NCBI RefSeq assembly: GCF_000722705.1
Contig: NZ_JPFW01000008.1
Location: 310,001-374,000 of the forward strand
Length of the DNA: 64,000 nt
Reading direction: 5' to 3'
Origin: Streptococcus mitis
GTDB lineage: Bacteria; Bacillota; Bacilli; Lactobacillales; Streptococcaceae
Part shown: piece after piece, positions 27,905 to 36,116 of the stretch
How positions within the stretch are numbered: the stretch's first letter is position 1
Layout: each line of letters opens with the position of its first letter
Translations under genes and position numbers: made by a program
The notes under the pieces: generated by a model
Told to the model about the DNA's origin: nothing
What the model saw: only the letters and a program-made list of their open reading frames with translations
The model's database searches: none

Positions 27905-28435
27905 TTAGTTTTTATGATTCAAATCAGGAATATAAATAATCTGCTTAGAATTTTCGAACAGTTCTTCTGAATGAGTAAGCTCATCTTCTAAATGTTCTTT
28001 TATACGAACAAAGTCCTCTGTTTCTGAGTTCTCGAAAGCGCTTTTATAACGTAATAAAACTTCTTGTAACTCCTTAGATAACTCCGTCTTCTGTGCGATT
28101 ACTTTGTTCTTAAGTTCATTCAATGTTTTCATTGTTCGATTAAAGCGTTCGAACTCATCCGAGATGGATTTATTTGCTGTATCAATCATCTCTGTTGCTT
28201 GTTGTTTAGCTTCGTCTAACAATTGTTTTGAAAGTTTTTTTGCATCAATGATAGCTTCACTAATCAGCTCTTCTTGAGAGTGGTATTTATATAATTGTGC
28301 ATTTAACTGTTCAACGGCTTCAGTCTTTCCAAGCAGTTCTTGTTTGAGACGATTATTTTCTCTTTCCAGACTTAGGATTAAGTCGTCTACTTCCTTTTTG
28401 TTATATCCAAAAAGGCTTCTTTTTATATCTTCCAT
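27905..28435 (-). CDS. DivIVA-like coiled-coil protein
   Basis: About 176 residues, start at the ATG 28433-28435 with GAGGAAAG before it. The N-terminal SLFGYNKKEVDDLILSLEREN matches the DivIVA/GpsB lipid-binding and coiled-coil entry (x-F-x-GYxxxEVDDFL). A long heptad-rich helix (~20-155) with the DivIVA-like stretch AIIDAKKLSKQLLDEAKQQA follows. It lacks the length of true DivIVA and is not at the ftsZ-ylm locus, so it is a paralog. It is 29 bases upstream of the giant LPXTG gene with no terminator between, so the two are very likely co-transcribed. A role at septum or pole in placing that protein is inference. Confidence 0.8.
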   Translation of the reverse strand: MEDIKRSLFGYNKKEVDDLILSLERENNRLKQELLGKTEAVEQLNAQLYKYHSQEELISEAIIDAKKLSKQLLDEAKQQATEMIDTANKSISDEFERFNRTMKTLNELKNKVIAQKTELSKELQEVLLRYKSAFENSETEDFVRIKEHLEDELTHSEELFENSKQIIYIPDLNHKN

Positions 28436-28506
28436 AGTTCTTTCCTCTTTTGCAACAACTGAGTGTAGAGTCAGATTTAATATTCGCATTTCTTTATTCT
28501 ACTTCT

Positions 28507-28611
28507 TTAAATCATCTCAGTCTGAGTTCCAACTAATTTTTCGCTCTCCTTCATCTCATAGATCCTTTCCTCTACTTTCATTTCGCTTAAGGTTCTAGGT
28601 ACGAAAAACAT
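28507..28611 (-). CDS. Possible 34-codon leader ORF upstream of the DivIVA-like gene
   Basis: Between the G-tract promoter and the DivIVA-like gene an open frame reads MFFVPRTLSEMKVEERI, ends GTQTEMI and stops at 28507-28509. No ribosome-binding site precedes its first ATG. A later in-frame ATG (MKESEK...) does have AGAGGAAAGG upstream, which would give a 15-residue peptide. It may be a leader peptide, a gene remnant or chance. Confidence 0.3.
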   Translation of the reverse strand: MFFVPRTLSEMKVEERIYEMKESEKLVGTQTEMI

Positions 28612-28798
28612 ATAGCGTTACAATACATGATTTCTAACTGATTCACTTATTTTATGATATTTTAAGTCCCCTGCACATCAGGGTCATTTCTTTACCATTT
28701 TATCATTCACATCCTTACTTCTACAATTGTTTCATTAGCATTGACAAAAAACTAATATACTAATACTTTGTTTTTTATGCATAATTTTACACAATCAT

Positions 28799-28827
28799 TT
28801 TATACCCCCCCCCCCGAAAATTGTCAA
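28799..28827 (-). promoter_or_regulatory. Promoter with G11 tract in its spacer (candidate phase-variable switch)
   Basis: Minus strand: perfect -35 TTGACA (28822-28827), spacer ATTTTC plus eleven G (28805-28821, exactly 17 bp), -10 TATAAA (28799-28804). A 17-bp spacer is optimal for the vegetative sigma factor, so this length should be ON. Gain or loss of a G changes the spacing and should weaken transcription. Downstream on this strand are the DivIVA-like gene and the giant LPXTG gene, with a leader of about 350 nt. Confidence 0.8.
28805..28815. repeat. Homopolymer tract C11 (G11 on the coding strand)
   Basis: Eleven consecutive C on the plus strand, very unusual in AT-rich intergenic DNA. 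It lies inside the spacer of the promoter described for 28799-28827. Its length in an assembly may be a consensus of a mixed population or affected by sequencing error. Confidence 0.95.
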
Positions 28828-28902
28828 GTGTTTTTATATTAAGTTTTTGTTAAATTTTCTTTACAAAGTAAAACTAACCCTAAGTAATGCTAACATTAGT
28901 TA

Positions 28903-29053
28903 ATACTCTTCAAAAATCTTTTCAAACCACATCCGCTTCGCCTTGCCATAGATATGTTATTGACTTCGTCAGTTCTATCTACAACCTCAAAGCAGTGTTT
29001 TGAGCAACCTGCGGCTAGTTTCCTAGTTTGCTCTTTGATTTTCATTGAGTTTA
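28903..29053. repeat. BOX element (boxA-boxB-boxC)
   Basis: Begins ATACTCTTC, contains CGCTTCGCCTTGCC (boxA, close to the BOXA1R primer site), one boxB-like palindromic unit (CTCAAAGCAGTGTTTTGAG) and the boxC end TTGATTTTCATTGAGT. It lies between the permease terminator and the G-tract promoter. Confidence 0.85.
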
Positions 29054-29077
29054 AGGATATTTTTAAAGAGTATAACG

Positions 29078-29106
29078 AAAAACCCACCAACCTAAGCTGA
29101 TGAGTT
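29078..29106 (-). terminator. Terminator of the amino-acid permease gene
   Basis: On the minus strand CTCATCA pairs with TGGTGGG (with G-U pairs), then a run of five T. It starts seven bases after the stop codon. Confidence 0.6.
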
Positions 29107-29112
29107 TCAAAT

Positions 29113-30477
29113 CTATTTTCTAAATTTCCACTGACTGTAAATCCCGAAACCGATAATCCAGATAGCTGATCCGATTGCTCCTACAAATGTAGACTCTTGT
29201 AAAAAGAGGGTTACAAAGACAAAGGCAAAGAAGAGTATGGTTAAAGGATTTAGGAAACGATAGTGGGGCATGAGGTAACCATCCGCCATAAAGTCCGATG
29301 ACTTGCGGTATTTAAGGTGAGCCACCATAATCAAGATATAAATAGCTACATAAACACCTGATGAAGAAGCTGTTATCAAGGCAAAGGCATCAGAAACTCC
29401 TGGTAGGACATTAATAAAAGCAGCTGTAGCAATTAAAATAGTTGAAGCCAAAATTGCATTTTGAGGAACATTATAGCGAGATAAGGTATCTGCTTTAATT
29501 GCTTTTAAGAGAGGATTTGGTAAATCCTGAGCTATTTGATACAAATGGCGACCTGTTGAGTAGAGGGTTGAGTTCAGAGCTGATGCTGCTGACGTCAAGA
29601 CGACGAAGTTAATCAAGGCTGCTGCCCATTTGACACCTGCTAGTTCAAATACCGTAACGAATGGTGAATCTGCTGAGGCTAGTTCTCTCCATGGAATAAT
29701 AGCCATAATAGCAATTAGAGAACCACCATAGAAAAAGGCGATACGCAAAGGAATTTCCTTAACGGCTTTTGGCAAGACCTGACGTGGATTTTTTGTTTCT
29801 GAAGTCGTGACCCCGATAAACTCAATCATGAGGTAGGCAAAGAAGACCATCTGGAAAGCCATCACAAAGTTGACACCACCATTAGGGAAGAGTGAAAAAT
29901 TATCCGTAATATTGGCCAAACTAGCTACTCCATGAGGTGTCTCAAAACCTGTCAGAACCATAAAGATACCAGTCACAATCATAGCAAGGATAGCTACAAT
30001 CTTAATCATAGCAAACCAAAATTCAACTTCTCCAAAAAGTTTAACAGCTATTAGATTGACCAAACCTAGAACAGTTAAAAATCCAACTTGAATTAACCAA
30101 CTAGGCCATGAAGGAAACCAAAACTGAACATAGTGCGAAATAGCCGTAATTTCTGCCATGCCAATAAAGACAACAGATAACCAATAAGACCAGACTGCAA
30201 AATGTCCCCAACCCTTACCCAAATGACGAGTAATAAAGTTAATAAAGGTATGTTGCTCAGGATCTTGATAGAGCATTTCTCCGACCGCTCTCATCATAAG
30301 GAACATAAAAGCTCCTGTAATCAGGTAAATTAGAACAATCGAAGGTCCTGTCAAACTGATCGAACGACCAGCCCCCAGAAAGAGGCCTGTTCCAATAGTT
30401 CCAGCAATGGCCATAACCTGTACGTGACGATTGGTCAGACCACGCTCCATCTTATTTTGCTTCTTTTTTGAACTCAT
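29113..30477 (-). CDS. Amino-acid permease, APC superfamily
   Basis: 454 residues with about twelve transmembrane helices. The APC N-terminal signature is NRHVQVMAIAGTIGTGLFLG, and ALNSTLYSTGRHLYQ lies in the eighth-helix region. Closest in feel to the AapA/CycA/GabP (AAT) group, which carries D-Ala, Ser, Gly or related amino acids; the substrate cannot be fixed from sequence. Its ATG has GGAG upstream. A BOX element sits only ~26 bases upstream of the start and so must contain or abut its promoter; greA ends beyond that BOX. Confidence 0.9.
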   Translation of the reverse strand: MSSKKKQNKMERGLTNRHVQVMAIAGTIGTGLFLGAGRSISLTGPSIVLIYLITGAFMFLMMRAVGEMLYQDPEQHTFINFITRHLGKGWGHFAVWSYWLSVVFIGMAEITAISHYVQFWFPSWPSWLIQVGFLTVLGLVNLIAVKLFGEVEFWFAMIKIVAILAMIVTGIFMVLTGFETPHGVASLANITDNFSLFPNGGVNFVMAFQMVFFAYLMIEFIGVTTSETKNPRQVLPKAVKEIPLRIAFFYGGSLIAIMAIIPWRELASADSPFVTVFELAGVKWAAALINFVVLTSAASALNSTLYSTGRHLYQIAQDLPNPLLKAIKADTLSRYNVPQNAILASTILIATAAFINVLPGVSDAFALITASSSGVYVAIYILIMVAHLKYRKSSDFMADGYLMPHYRFLNPLTILFFAFVFVTLFLQESTFVGAIGSAIWIIGFGIYSQWKFRK

Positions 30478-30502
30478 ATAGTCTCCAATTCTTTTTAAAG
30501 CT

Positions 30503-30654
30503 AATACTCAACGAAAATCAAAGAGCAAACTAGGAAGCTAGCCACAGGTTGCTCAAAGCACTGCTTTGAGGTTGTAGATAGAACTGACGAAGTCAATAAC
30601 ATATCTACGGCAAGGCGAAGCTGACGTGGTTTGAAGAGATTTTCGAAGAGTATA
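30503..30654. repeat. BOX element (boxC-boxB-boxA orientation)
   Basis: Starts ATACTCAACGAAAATCAAAG (boxC), has one boxB (TTGCTCAAAGCACTGCTTTGAG) and ends with CTACGGCAAGGCGAAGCTGACG, one base from the classical BOXA1R sequence, then TCGAAGAGTATA. It lies between greA's terminator and the permease start. Confidence 0.9.
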
Positions 30655-30655
30655 A

Positions 30656-30695
30656 AAAGGAGTAATCAGGGCGTTTCCCTCCTTCTACTCCCTTT
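30656..30695 (-). terminator. Terminator of greA
   Basis: AAAGGGAGTA/TACTCCTTT arms flank an inner paired segment (GGAGGGAAACGCCC), followed by a T run on the minus strand, right after the greA stop. Confidence 0.65.
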
Positions 30696-30700
30696 AATCA

Positions 30701-31183
30701 TTAGGCTGTTTTTTCAACCTTTAAGATTTTTACATCATAGCTGCCCACAGGTGTTTCGACGGTTGCTGTATCACCTGTTTTCTTACCAATCAAGGCTTGT
30801 CCAATCGGGCTTTCATTTGAAACCTTACCTGCAAAGGCATCGGCACCAGCTGAACCTACAATGATATAAACCTCTTCTTCGTCCTCACCAATTTCTTGGA
30901 TAGTCACTGTTTTACCAATTGCGACTTCGTCTTGGGCAACAGAGTCGCTATTGACGATTTCAGCATAACGGATTTTTGTTTCCAAGCTAGAGATTTGACC
31001 TTCAACAAAGGCTTGTTCATCCTTAGCTGCTTCATACTCACTATTTTCTGAAAGGTCACCGTATGAACGAGCAATCTTGATACGTTCTACCACTTCTGGT
31101 CGGCGAACCAATTTCAATTCTTCTAATTCTTTTTCTAGTTTTTCCTTTTCCTCAAGTGTCATGGGATATGTTTTTTCTGCCAT
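30701..31183 (-). CDS. greA: Transcription elongation factor GreA
   Basis: 160 residues, the standard length. It rescues stalled RNA polymerase by stimulating transcript cleavage. The N-terminal coiled coil has the catalytic acidic tip ([20 protein letters not shown]). The C-terminal FKBP-like domain contains [15 protein letters not shown] use the ATG giving M-A-E-K-T-Y-P-M, as in orthologs; an in-frame TTG three codons upstream is possible. It follows mltG after a hairpin. Confidence 0.97.
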   Translation of the reverse strand: MAEKTYPMTLEEKEKLEKELEELKLVRRPEVVERIKIARSYGDLSENSEYEAAKDEQAFVEGQISSLETKIRYAEIVNSDSVAQDEVAIGKTVTIQEIGEDEEEVYIIVGSAGADAFAGKVSNESPIGQALIGKKTGDTATVETPVGSYDVKILKVEKTA

Positions 31184-31218
31184 TTTTCTCAACTTTCTTT
31201 TACTTTATTTTTTAAAAC

Positions 31219-31246
31219 AAAATTATGTGGAAAACCACATAATTTT
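31219..31246 (-). terminator. Perfect hairpin between mltG and greA
   Basis: AAAATTATGTGG-TTTT-CCACATAATTTT (minus-strand reading): perfect 12-bp arms with a 4-base loop, overlapping the mltG stop codon. The stem is AT-rich, with only a modest T tract after it; it may be a partial terminator or processing site, letting greA be read from both sides. Confidence 0.6.
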
Positions 31247-32906
31247 AGTTTGAACTACTTGATTGCGTTAATTTATTATTGATATGTTGTGCAACATTTT
31301 GGTCATGATCTGCCTTGTTCGTAGCGAAGTATACCTTGCCATCTGTAACATCTGCTACAAAGAATAAGTTATCACTCTTAGTTTGATTGATACTTGATTC
31401 AATAGCATCCACACTTGGACTATCTACTGGTCCAGGCATGAGGCCTAGATTTGTATAAACATTATACGGAGAATTGATGGTTGTATCAATTTCAGTATCA
31501 TCAGCCAGACTAATCTTCTGACCAAGTTTTCCTTCAGCATAAAGAATAGCAATATTACTTTGTAAAGGCATACCAAGATTTAAACGATTGTAGAAGACAC
31601 CTGCAATCATCTTACGATCTTCAGTTTTCGCTCCTTCTTTTTCTACCAATGAAGCAATGGTTAACAATTCATTGACTGTTAAGTTTTTAGACTTAATTGT
31701 ACTATAGTGTGGAGTCAAAGTCTTATCCATGGCTGCCAACATCTCGTCAATCAAGCTTTCAATAGTTGTACTTTCCTTGATAGAGTAGGTCGCTGGGAAG
31801 AGGAAACCTTCCAAACGGTAACGAGCTCCACTTTCTTTTGTAGGTAAGCTTTCTAGTAAGTTTGAATATTTAGAAATTTCTTGACTGATAAAATTGTCAT
31901 CTTGAACTTTAGCCAAGAAAGCATCCGCAGTCAAAGGCTCTTTAAAGTTACCTTGCAATTGACCTACCGCTTGGGCAATTTGATCAATCGTGTAACCTTC
32001 TGGAATCGTCAAGCTGGCTAGTACAGGTTCTTGTGCTTCAGCTGTACCACCCTTTTGTAATTCCTTGATCAAGTCATCCGTACTCATGCTCTTCTGCAAA
32101 TTGTAATATCCAGCCTTCAAATCTGAGTAATTCTTGTACTTAGTATACATACCAAAGACAATACCGTGTTTCACCAAACCTGCCTTTTCAAGAGTTGAAC
32201 CAATTTCTTGAACACTGGCTCCATCAGGGATTTGAACTGTTACGTATTCTTTTGAAGTAGGATCAACTGGTTCTAATGAGGCTAGCACATACTGATAACC
32301 GAAGTAACCACCTGCCGAAATCAAGGCAAGAAAAATCAGTAAAGAAATGAAGAAGGCCTTCAAATGTGATTTTTTCTTCTTGACAGGCTTAGCTGTCTCA
32401 CGACGACTACGACGTGGAGTTTCACTGATGATGTCCACTGTTTCTGTAACAGGTGTCGGTGCTTCTGGACGTGCCTGGTCTTCTTTTTTCTCTGCTGTCT
32501 TATAAGAAACAGCTACCCTTGTTGGGGTTTCATTATATTCTCTTTCGACTTGGTTAGGTCTAACAGGACCTGGTCCTGGTCTTGGTCCACTCTCATCTGC
32601 TGGTGAAGCAGGAACATCTTGACTTGGATGACTAGGAACTGCTGAAGCATCCTGACTTGGATGGCTAGGAGTCACTGGAGCATCCTGACTCGGATGACTA
32701 GGAACTGCTGGAGCATTATTTATAATACTTTCTACCGCTGACAAGGAATCAGCCATCAAGTCCTCAGCAGATGGTCCACTTGTAGGAGTAGAAGCTCCTC
32801 TTTCATCTCCTGCTAGAGTCTGATCATAACTTTTTGATTTTTCTAGATCTCGTAAAATCTGCTCTTTAAAGCTTAATTTCTCATCTTCTCTTGATTTTTC
32901 ACTCAA
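31245..32906 (-). CDS. mltG: Endolytic murein transglycosylase MltG (YceG-like)
   Basis: 553 residues. A long cytoplasmic N-terminus (~1-190) is rich in Pro/Ser and carries three ~11-residue repeats of PSHPSQD. One transmembrane helix (~192-212) is followed by an extracellular LysM-like then YceG domain. The catalytic region ASLVEKEGAKTEDRKMIAGV contains the essential Glu. MltG cuts nascent glycan strands and in pneumococcus works with the peripheral elongation machinery. The start is TTG, supported by GAGGAGG and the conserved M-S-E-K-S-R opening. It lies upstream of greA, the order I recall from pneumococcus. Confidence 0.94.
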   Translation of the reverse strand: MSEKSREDEKLSFKEQILRDLEKSKSYDQTLAGDERGASTPTSGPSAEDLMADSLSAVESIINNAPAVPSHPSQDAPVTPSHPSQDASAVPSHPSQDVPASPADESGPRPGPGPVRPNQVEREYNETPTRVAVSYKTAEKKEDQARPEAPTPVTETVDIISETPRRSRRETAKPVKKKKSHLKAFFISLLIFLALISAGGYFGYQYVLASLEPVDPTSKEYVTVQIPDGASVQEIGSTLEKAGLVKHGIVFGMYTKYKNYSDLKAGYYNLQKSMSTDDLIKELQKGGTAEAQEPVLASLTIPEGYTIDQIAQAVGQLQGNFKEPLTADAFLAKVQDDNFISQEISKYSNLLESLPTKESGARYRLEGFLFPATYSIKESTTIESLIDEMLAAMDKTLTPHYSTIKSKNLTVNELLTIASLVEKEGAKTEDRKMIAGVFYNRLNLGMPLQSNIAILYAEGKLGQKISLADDTEIDTTINSPYNVYTNLGLMPGPVDSPSVDAIESSINQTKSDNLFFVADVTDGKVYFATNKADHDQNVAQHINNKLTQSSSSN

Positions 32907-32993
32907 AAGTTTTTCCTCCTCGTTGACAATCCATAATATTATATCTTAAAAACGAAAGAAAAGCAACCTAGCATGCTTTTCTGGATTATTTTT

Positions 32994-33152
32994 TATACTC
33001 AATGAAAATCAAAGAACAAACTAGGAAGCTAGCCGCAGGTTGCTCAAAACACTGTTTTGAGGTTGTAGATAAGACTGACGAAGTCAGCTCAAAACACTGT
33101 TTTGAGGTTGCAGATAGAGCTGACGTGGTTTAAAGAGATTTTCGAAGAGTAT
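32994..33152. repeat. BOX element overlapping the 3' end of an acetyltransferase gene
   Basis: ATACTCAATGAAAATCAAAG (boxC), a boxB unit, a second partial boxB (CTCAAAACACTGTTTTGAGG repeated), then a shortened boxA ending TTCGAAGAGTATT. The downstream end overlaps the coding sequence of the GNAT gene and provides its stop codon. Confidence 0.9.
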
Positions 33153-33639
33153 TAGCTTCCCAGACCATATCATACCAGGTTTCCCCTGCAAAGGTTGACT
33201 GGGACAGGCCTTCATTGACAAATCCATGCTTTTCATAGTAGGCAATGAGATAGTCATGACAGGTTAGGTTAATACCTTCTCTTTCCTGTTTAAGAGCCAG
33301 TTCTTTTAAGGCTGTTAGCAATGTCTGACCAAGTCCGAGACCCTGCGCCTCTTTGGCAATGGAGAGACAGGTCACAGAGATATAGCCACCCGACTCATGG
33401 CTATGGTCTTCTATCTCTTCTGTAAAAGACTGGTCTTGCAGGTGGCGGTGAGGGCTAACTGGCCCTTCTATATAGCCCATGATTCTACCTTCTTTTTCCG
33501 CAACCAGAAAAGAGGTCTGAATTTCTCGCAAATGTGCCTCAAAGACAGATCGAGGAATGGCTTCTTCGACTGAAAAATTCTCTAGTTCAATCTCGACAAT
33601 CCGATCCAAATCTTCTAATCTTGCTTTCCTAATTTCCAT
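33130..33639 (-). CDS. GNAT acetyltransferase with BOX-encoded C-terminus
   Basis: 169 residues. GNAT motif A is SIAKEAQGLGLGQTLLTALKE, and the C-terminal motif is YYEKHGFVNEG. The opening (MEIRKARLEDLDRIVEIE) is classical. The last seven residues (NTLRKSL) and the stop are encoded by an inserted BOX element, so the native end was replaced. It overlaps the upstream acetyltransferase gene by 25 bases, and both are of the same subfamily. Substrate unknown. It lies within the murC-to-mltG run. Confidence 0.88.
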   Translation of the reverse strand: MEIRKARLEDLDRIVEIELENFSVEEAIPRSVFEAHLREIQTSFLVAEKEGRIMGYIEGPVSPHRHLQDQSFTEEIEDHSHESGGYISVTCLSIAKEAQGLGLGQTLLTALKELALKQEREGINLTCHDYLIAYYEKHGFVNEGLSQSTFAGETWYDMVWEANTLRKSL

Positions 33640-34097
33640 TGTGCCTCCAGATAAAAGGGATTAAACCAAATCATACTAAAACCCTGGCTAGTTGCATAAA
33701 GCGAAGTTTCTTCATCAATAAAACCGTTCATTTCAAAATAGGAAAGCAGCTCATCAGGACTCTCCAAACGAATCCCCTTGTACTCCAGCTCAACTGCCAC
33801 CTCTTTCAAGGCTGCAAGGAGAAGCGTTCCCAAGCCCTGTCTCTGATGGTCAGCCTCAATGACTAAAGAAAGTACTTTTAGACATTGCGGATTGTCTGAC
33901 TGAGGACTTGATAGAATATAGCCTAACAGTTGATTTTCATCCCTAGCTAGAAGAAAGGTATCCGCACACTTACGGATACTTTCTTCTAAGATATGGGAAG
34001 GTTGCTGCTTTTCAGTTAGAAAAGATGAGGTCTGAAGTGCCTCTATCTCAGTCAAGTCAGACTTACTTGCCTGAATAATCTTAATTGGAATTTCCAT
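33615..34097 (-). CDS. GNAT acetyltransferase (upstream of a pair)
   Basis: 160 residues, same fold as the following gene, with LVIEADHQRQGLGTLLLAAL as the acetyl-CoA loop and YFEMNGFIDEE near the end. The two genes overlap and share length and order of motifs, so they look like an old tandem duplication. The start is nine bases after the murC stop, which indicates co-transcription with murC. Substrate unknown. Confidence 0.87.
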   Translation of the reverse strand: MEIPIKIIQASKSDLTEIEALQTSSFLTEKQQPSHILEESIRKCADTFLLARDENQLLGYILSSPQSDNPQCLKVLSLVIEADHQRQGLGTLLLAALKEVAVELEYKGIRLESPDELLSYFEMNGFIDEETSLYATSQGFSMIWFNPFYLEAQWKLGKQD

Positions 34098-34106
34098 GGG
34101 AATAGC

Positions 34107-35441
34107 CTATTGAACATTGCTTGTCAAGTTAGACAAGAGACGCTCAAATGAGTATTCATAGGTTTGGATATCTCCTGCTCCCATAAAGACATAGACAGCA
34201 TTGTCATGGTCAAGGAGTGGAGAAACATTTTCAACAGTGATCACCTGGTGTTTCTTATTGATTTTATTGGCTAGGTCTTCTACCTTGACATCACCATGGT
34301 CTACCTCACGCGCAGAGCCATAGATTTGTGCTAGATAAACCGCATCCGCTTGGTTCAAAGCGTGGGCAAAGTCGTCCAACAAGGCAATGGTTCTAGTAAA
34401 AGTATGTGGTTGGAAGATTGCTACGATTTCCTTGCTTGGATATTTTTGACGAGCTGCATCCAAGGTCGCAATGATTTCTGTTGGATGGTGGGCAAAATCA
34501 TCGATAATCACTGTGTCATTAACAATTTTCTCAGTGAAACGACGCTTAACACCAGCAAATGTTTTCAGGTGCTCACGCACTAAGTTCAAATCAAAGCCTG
34601 CTGTATAAAGCAATCCGATAACAGCTGTCGCATTCATGATATTGTGACGACCAAAGGTTGGGATATGGAATTGGCCCAATTCTTGACCACGGAAGTGAAC
34701 GGTGAAGGTTGAACCAGTCGTAGAACGAAGAAGTTCGCTAGCTACAAAGTCATTACCTTCTGCTTCAAAACCATAGTAATAAATTGGTACATCAGACGTA
34801 ATTTTACGCAACTCTGCATCTTCACCATAGACAAAGAGACCCTTGGTAATTTGTTTGGCATAGTCGTTAAAGGCATTGAAAACATCCTCTAGACTTGTGA
34901 AGTAATCTGGATGGTCAAAGTCAATATTGGTGATGATAGAGTATTCTGGGTGGTAAGGCATGAAATGACGCTCATATTCGTCAGATTCAAAGACGAAATA
35001 TTTGGCATTGGCCGAACCACGACCTGTCCCATCTCCAATCAAGAAACTAGTATCTGTGATGTGAGACAAGACGTGCGACAACATACCTGTCGTTGAAGTT
35101 TTTCCGTGCGCTCCAGCAACTCCCATGCTGACAAAGTCGCGCATAAAGCTACCTAGGAACTCGTGGTAACGTTTGTAGCTGATACCATTTTGGTCCGCAT
35201 AGGCAATTTCGACGTTGTTATCTGGACGAAAGGCATTTCCAGCGATAATTTCCATATCACCGTCTAGATTCTTTTCATCAAAAGGAAGAATGGTAATTCC
35301 TGCCTGCTCTAGACCACGTTGAGTAAAGTAGTACTTTTCAACATCTGATCCTTGAACCTTATGCCCCATTTGGTGCAACATCAAGGCCAAGGCACTCATC
35401 CCTGATCCCTTAATTCCGATAAAATGATATGTCTTTGGCAT
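34107..35441 (-). CDS. murC: UDP-N-acetylmuramate--L-alanine ligase
   Basis: 444 residues, full length. It adds L-Ala to UDP-MurNAc, the first stem-peptide step, in the cytoplasm. Motifs are the N-terminal Rossmann loop [20 protein letters not shown], the ATP loop [19 protein letters not shown], and the central [10 protein letters not shown] and QPHTFTRT segments. It sits in a run SNF2 - hypothetical - murC - two GNATs - mltG - greA, with spacing of 9-11 bases around murC. Confidence 0.97.
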   Translation of the reverse strand: MPKTYHFIGIKGSGMSALALMLHQMGHKVQGSDVEKYYFTQRGLEQAGITILPFDEKNLDGDMEIIAGNAFRPDNNVEIAYADQNGISYKRYHEFLGSFMRDFVSMGVAGAHGKTSTTGMLSHVLSHITDTSFLIGDGTGRGSANAKYFVFESDEYERHFMPYHPEYSIITNIDFDHPDYFTSLEDVFNAFNDYAKQITKGLFVYGEDAELRKITSDVPIYYYGFEAEGNDFVASELLRSTTGSTFTVHFRGQELGQFHIPTFGRHNIMNATAVIGLLYTAGFDLNLVREHLKTFAGVKRRFTEKIVNDTVIIDDFAHHPTEIIATLDAARQKYPSKEIVAIFQPHTFTRTIALLDDFAHALNQADAVYLAQIYGSAREVDHGDVKVEDLANKINKKHQVITVENVSPLLDHDNAVYVFMGAGDIQTYEYSFERLLSNLTSNVQ

Positions 35442-35451
35442 GATTTCTCCC

Positions 35452-36069
35452 CTATTCTGTAATTCTGGTCAGATTCAACTCTTGGGCAACCCGACGTTCT
35501 TGTTCTTTTTGTTGATTCTTTTTATTGTAGATTTGGCTCTTATTCAGAAAATCATAGTTGTTTTTCTTTGGAGCAGGTGCTGCTACCTCTTCATTCTTGG
35601 TAGAGATAGATTTGACTTCTTCCGCCAAGATGTAATGAGACTGGGTCAATTTTTGGCTATATTTGACAAATTCACCAGGGTTTTCCTTTTGGAAAGGCGC
35701 AGTAGGTTGATTTCCCTGTCTAACTAGACTTGGCTGAGAATGGCGTCTTGTAGGAGTGATATCCTTAGTCAGATAACTTGCTGAGCGTTTCTTTTTCAAA
35801 TCTGCACGCGCTTCTTCACGCGCCACCTCTGCATAGCTCTTTCCTTCTTTTTTAACCCCTAAAGGAGCTTTTTTAGGCTTCTCGACTTGCTTTTCAATCG
35901 GTTTTACTGGCGCCTCTTCAGTAATAGGGGCCCATTCCAGATAATTTTTATCACGGTATTCTCCCTTGATATTACTGATAAAGTCAGATTCATCGTAGAG
36001 GTCCATAACCGGCATCTCAGTCAGTATGACCTCATCATCTGACACCAATGGAAATCGTTCTTCTCTCAT
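35452..36069 (-). CDS. Conserved streptococcal protein of unknown function upstream of murC
   Basis: 205 residues, hydrophilic and lysine-rich, with no membrane segment or known domain that I recognise. The N-terminus is acidic ([20 protein letters not shown]) and the middle is strongly basic ([20 protein letters not shown]). The composition suggests a largely disordered protein. It is placed between a SNF2 helicase and murC, ten bases before murC, so it is co-expressed with cell-wall synthesis. I recall an equivalent gene at the same place in pneumococcus. Confidence 0.75.
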   Translation of the reverse strand: MREERFPLVSDDEVILTEMPVMDLYDESDFISNIKGEYRDKNYLEWAPITEEAPVKPIEKQVEKPKKAPLGVKKEGKSYAEVAREEARADLKKKRSASYLTKDITPTRRHSQPSLVRQGNQPTAPFQKENPGEFVKYSQKLTQSHYILAEEVKSISTKNEEVAAPAPKKNNYDFLNKSQIYNKKNQQKEQERRVAQELNLTRITE

Positions 36070-36116
36070 TTTCTATTTCCTTTCAACACTTCATTATAGC
36101 GTATTGTCTTGATTTT

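Noticed and set aside
28741-28770. TTGACA on the plus strand followed by a TACTTT at 17 bp, a possible divergent promoter
   Set aside because: No gene lies downstream on the plus strand before the permease terminator and the -10 is poor.
28805-28815. C11 tract as a pure sequencing or assembly artefact
   Set aside because: Length may be imprecise, but the flanking TTGACA and TATAAA at exactly 17 bp make chance placement unlikely; kept as a finding with read-level checking advised.
30503-30654. RUP or IS-derived element
   Set aside because: The sequence contains the BOXA1R-like core and the boxB/boxC modules, so BOX is the better assignment; no transposase remnant is present.
31184-31192. Upstream TTG as the greA start
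   Set aside because: It adds three residues absent from the usual M-A-E-K start and has no better ribosome site.
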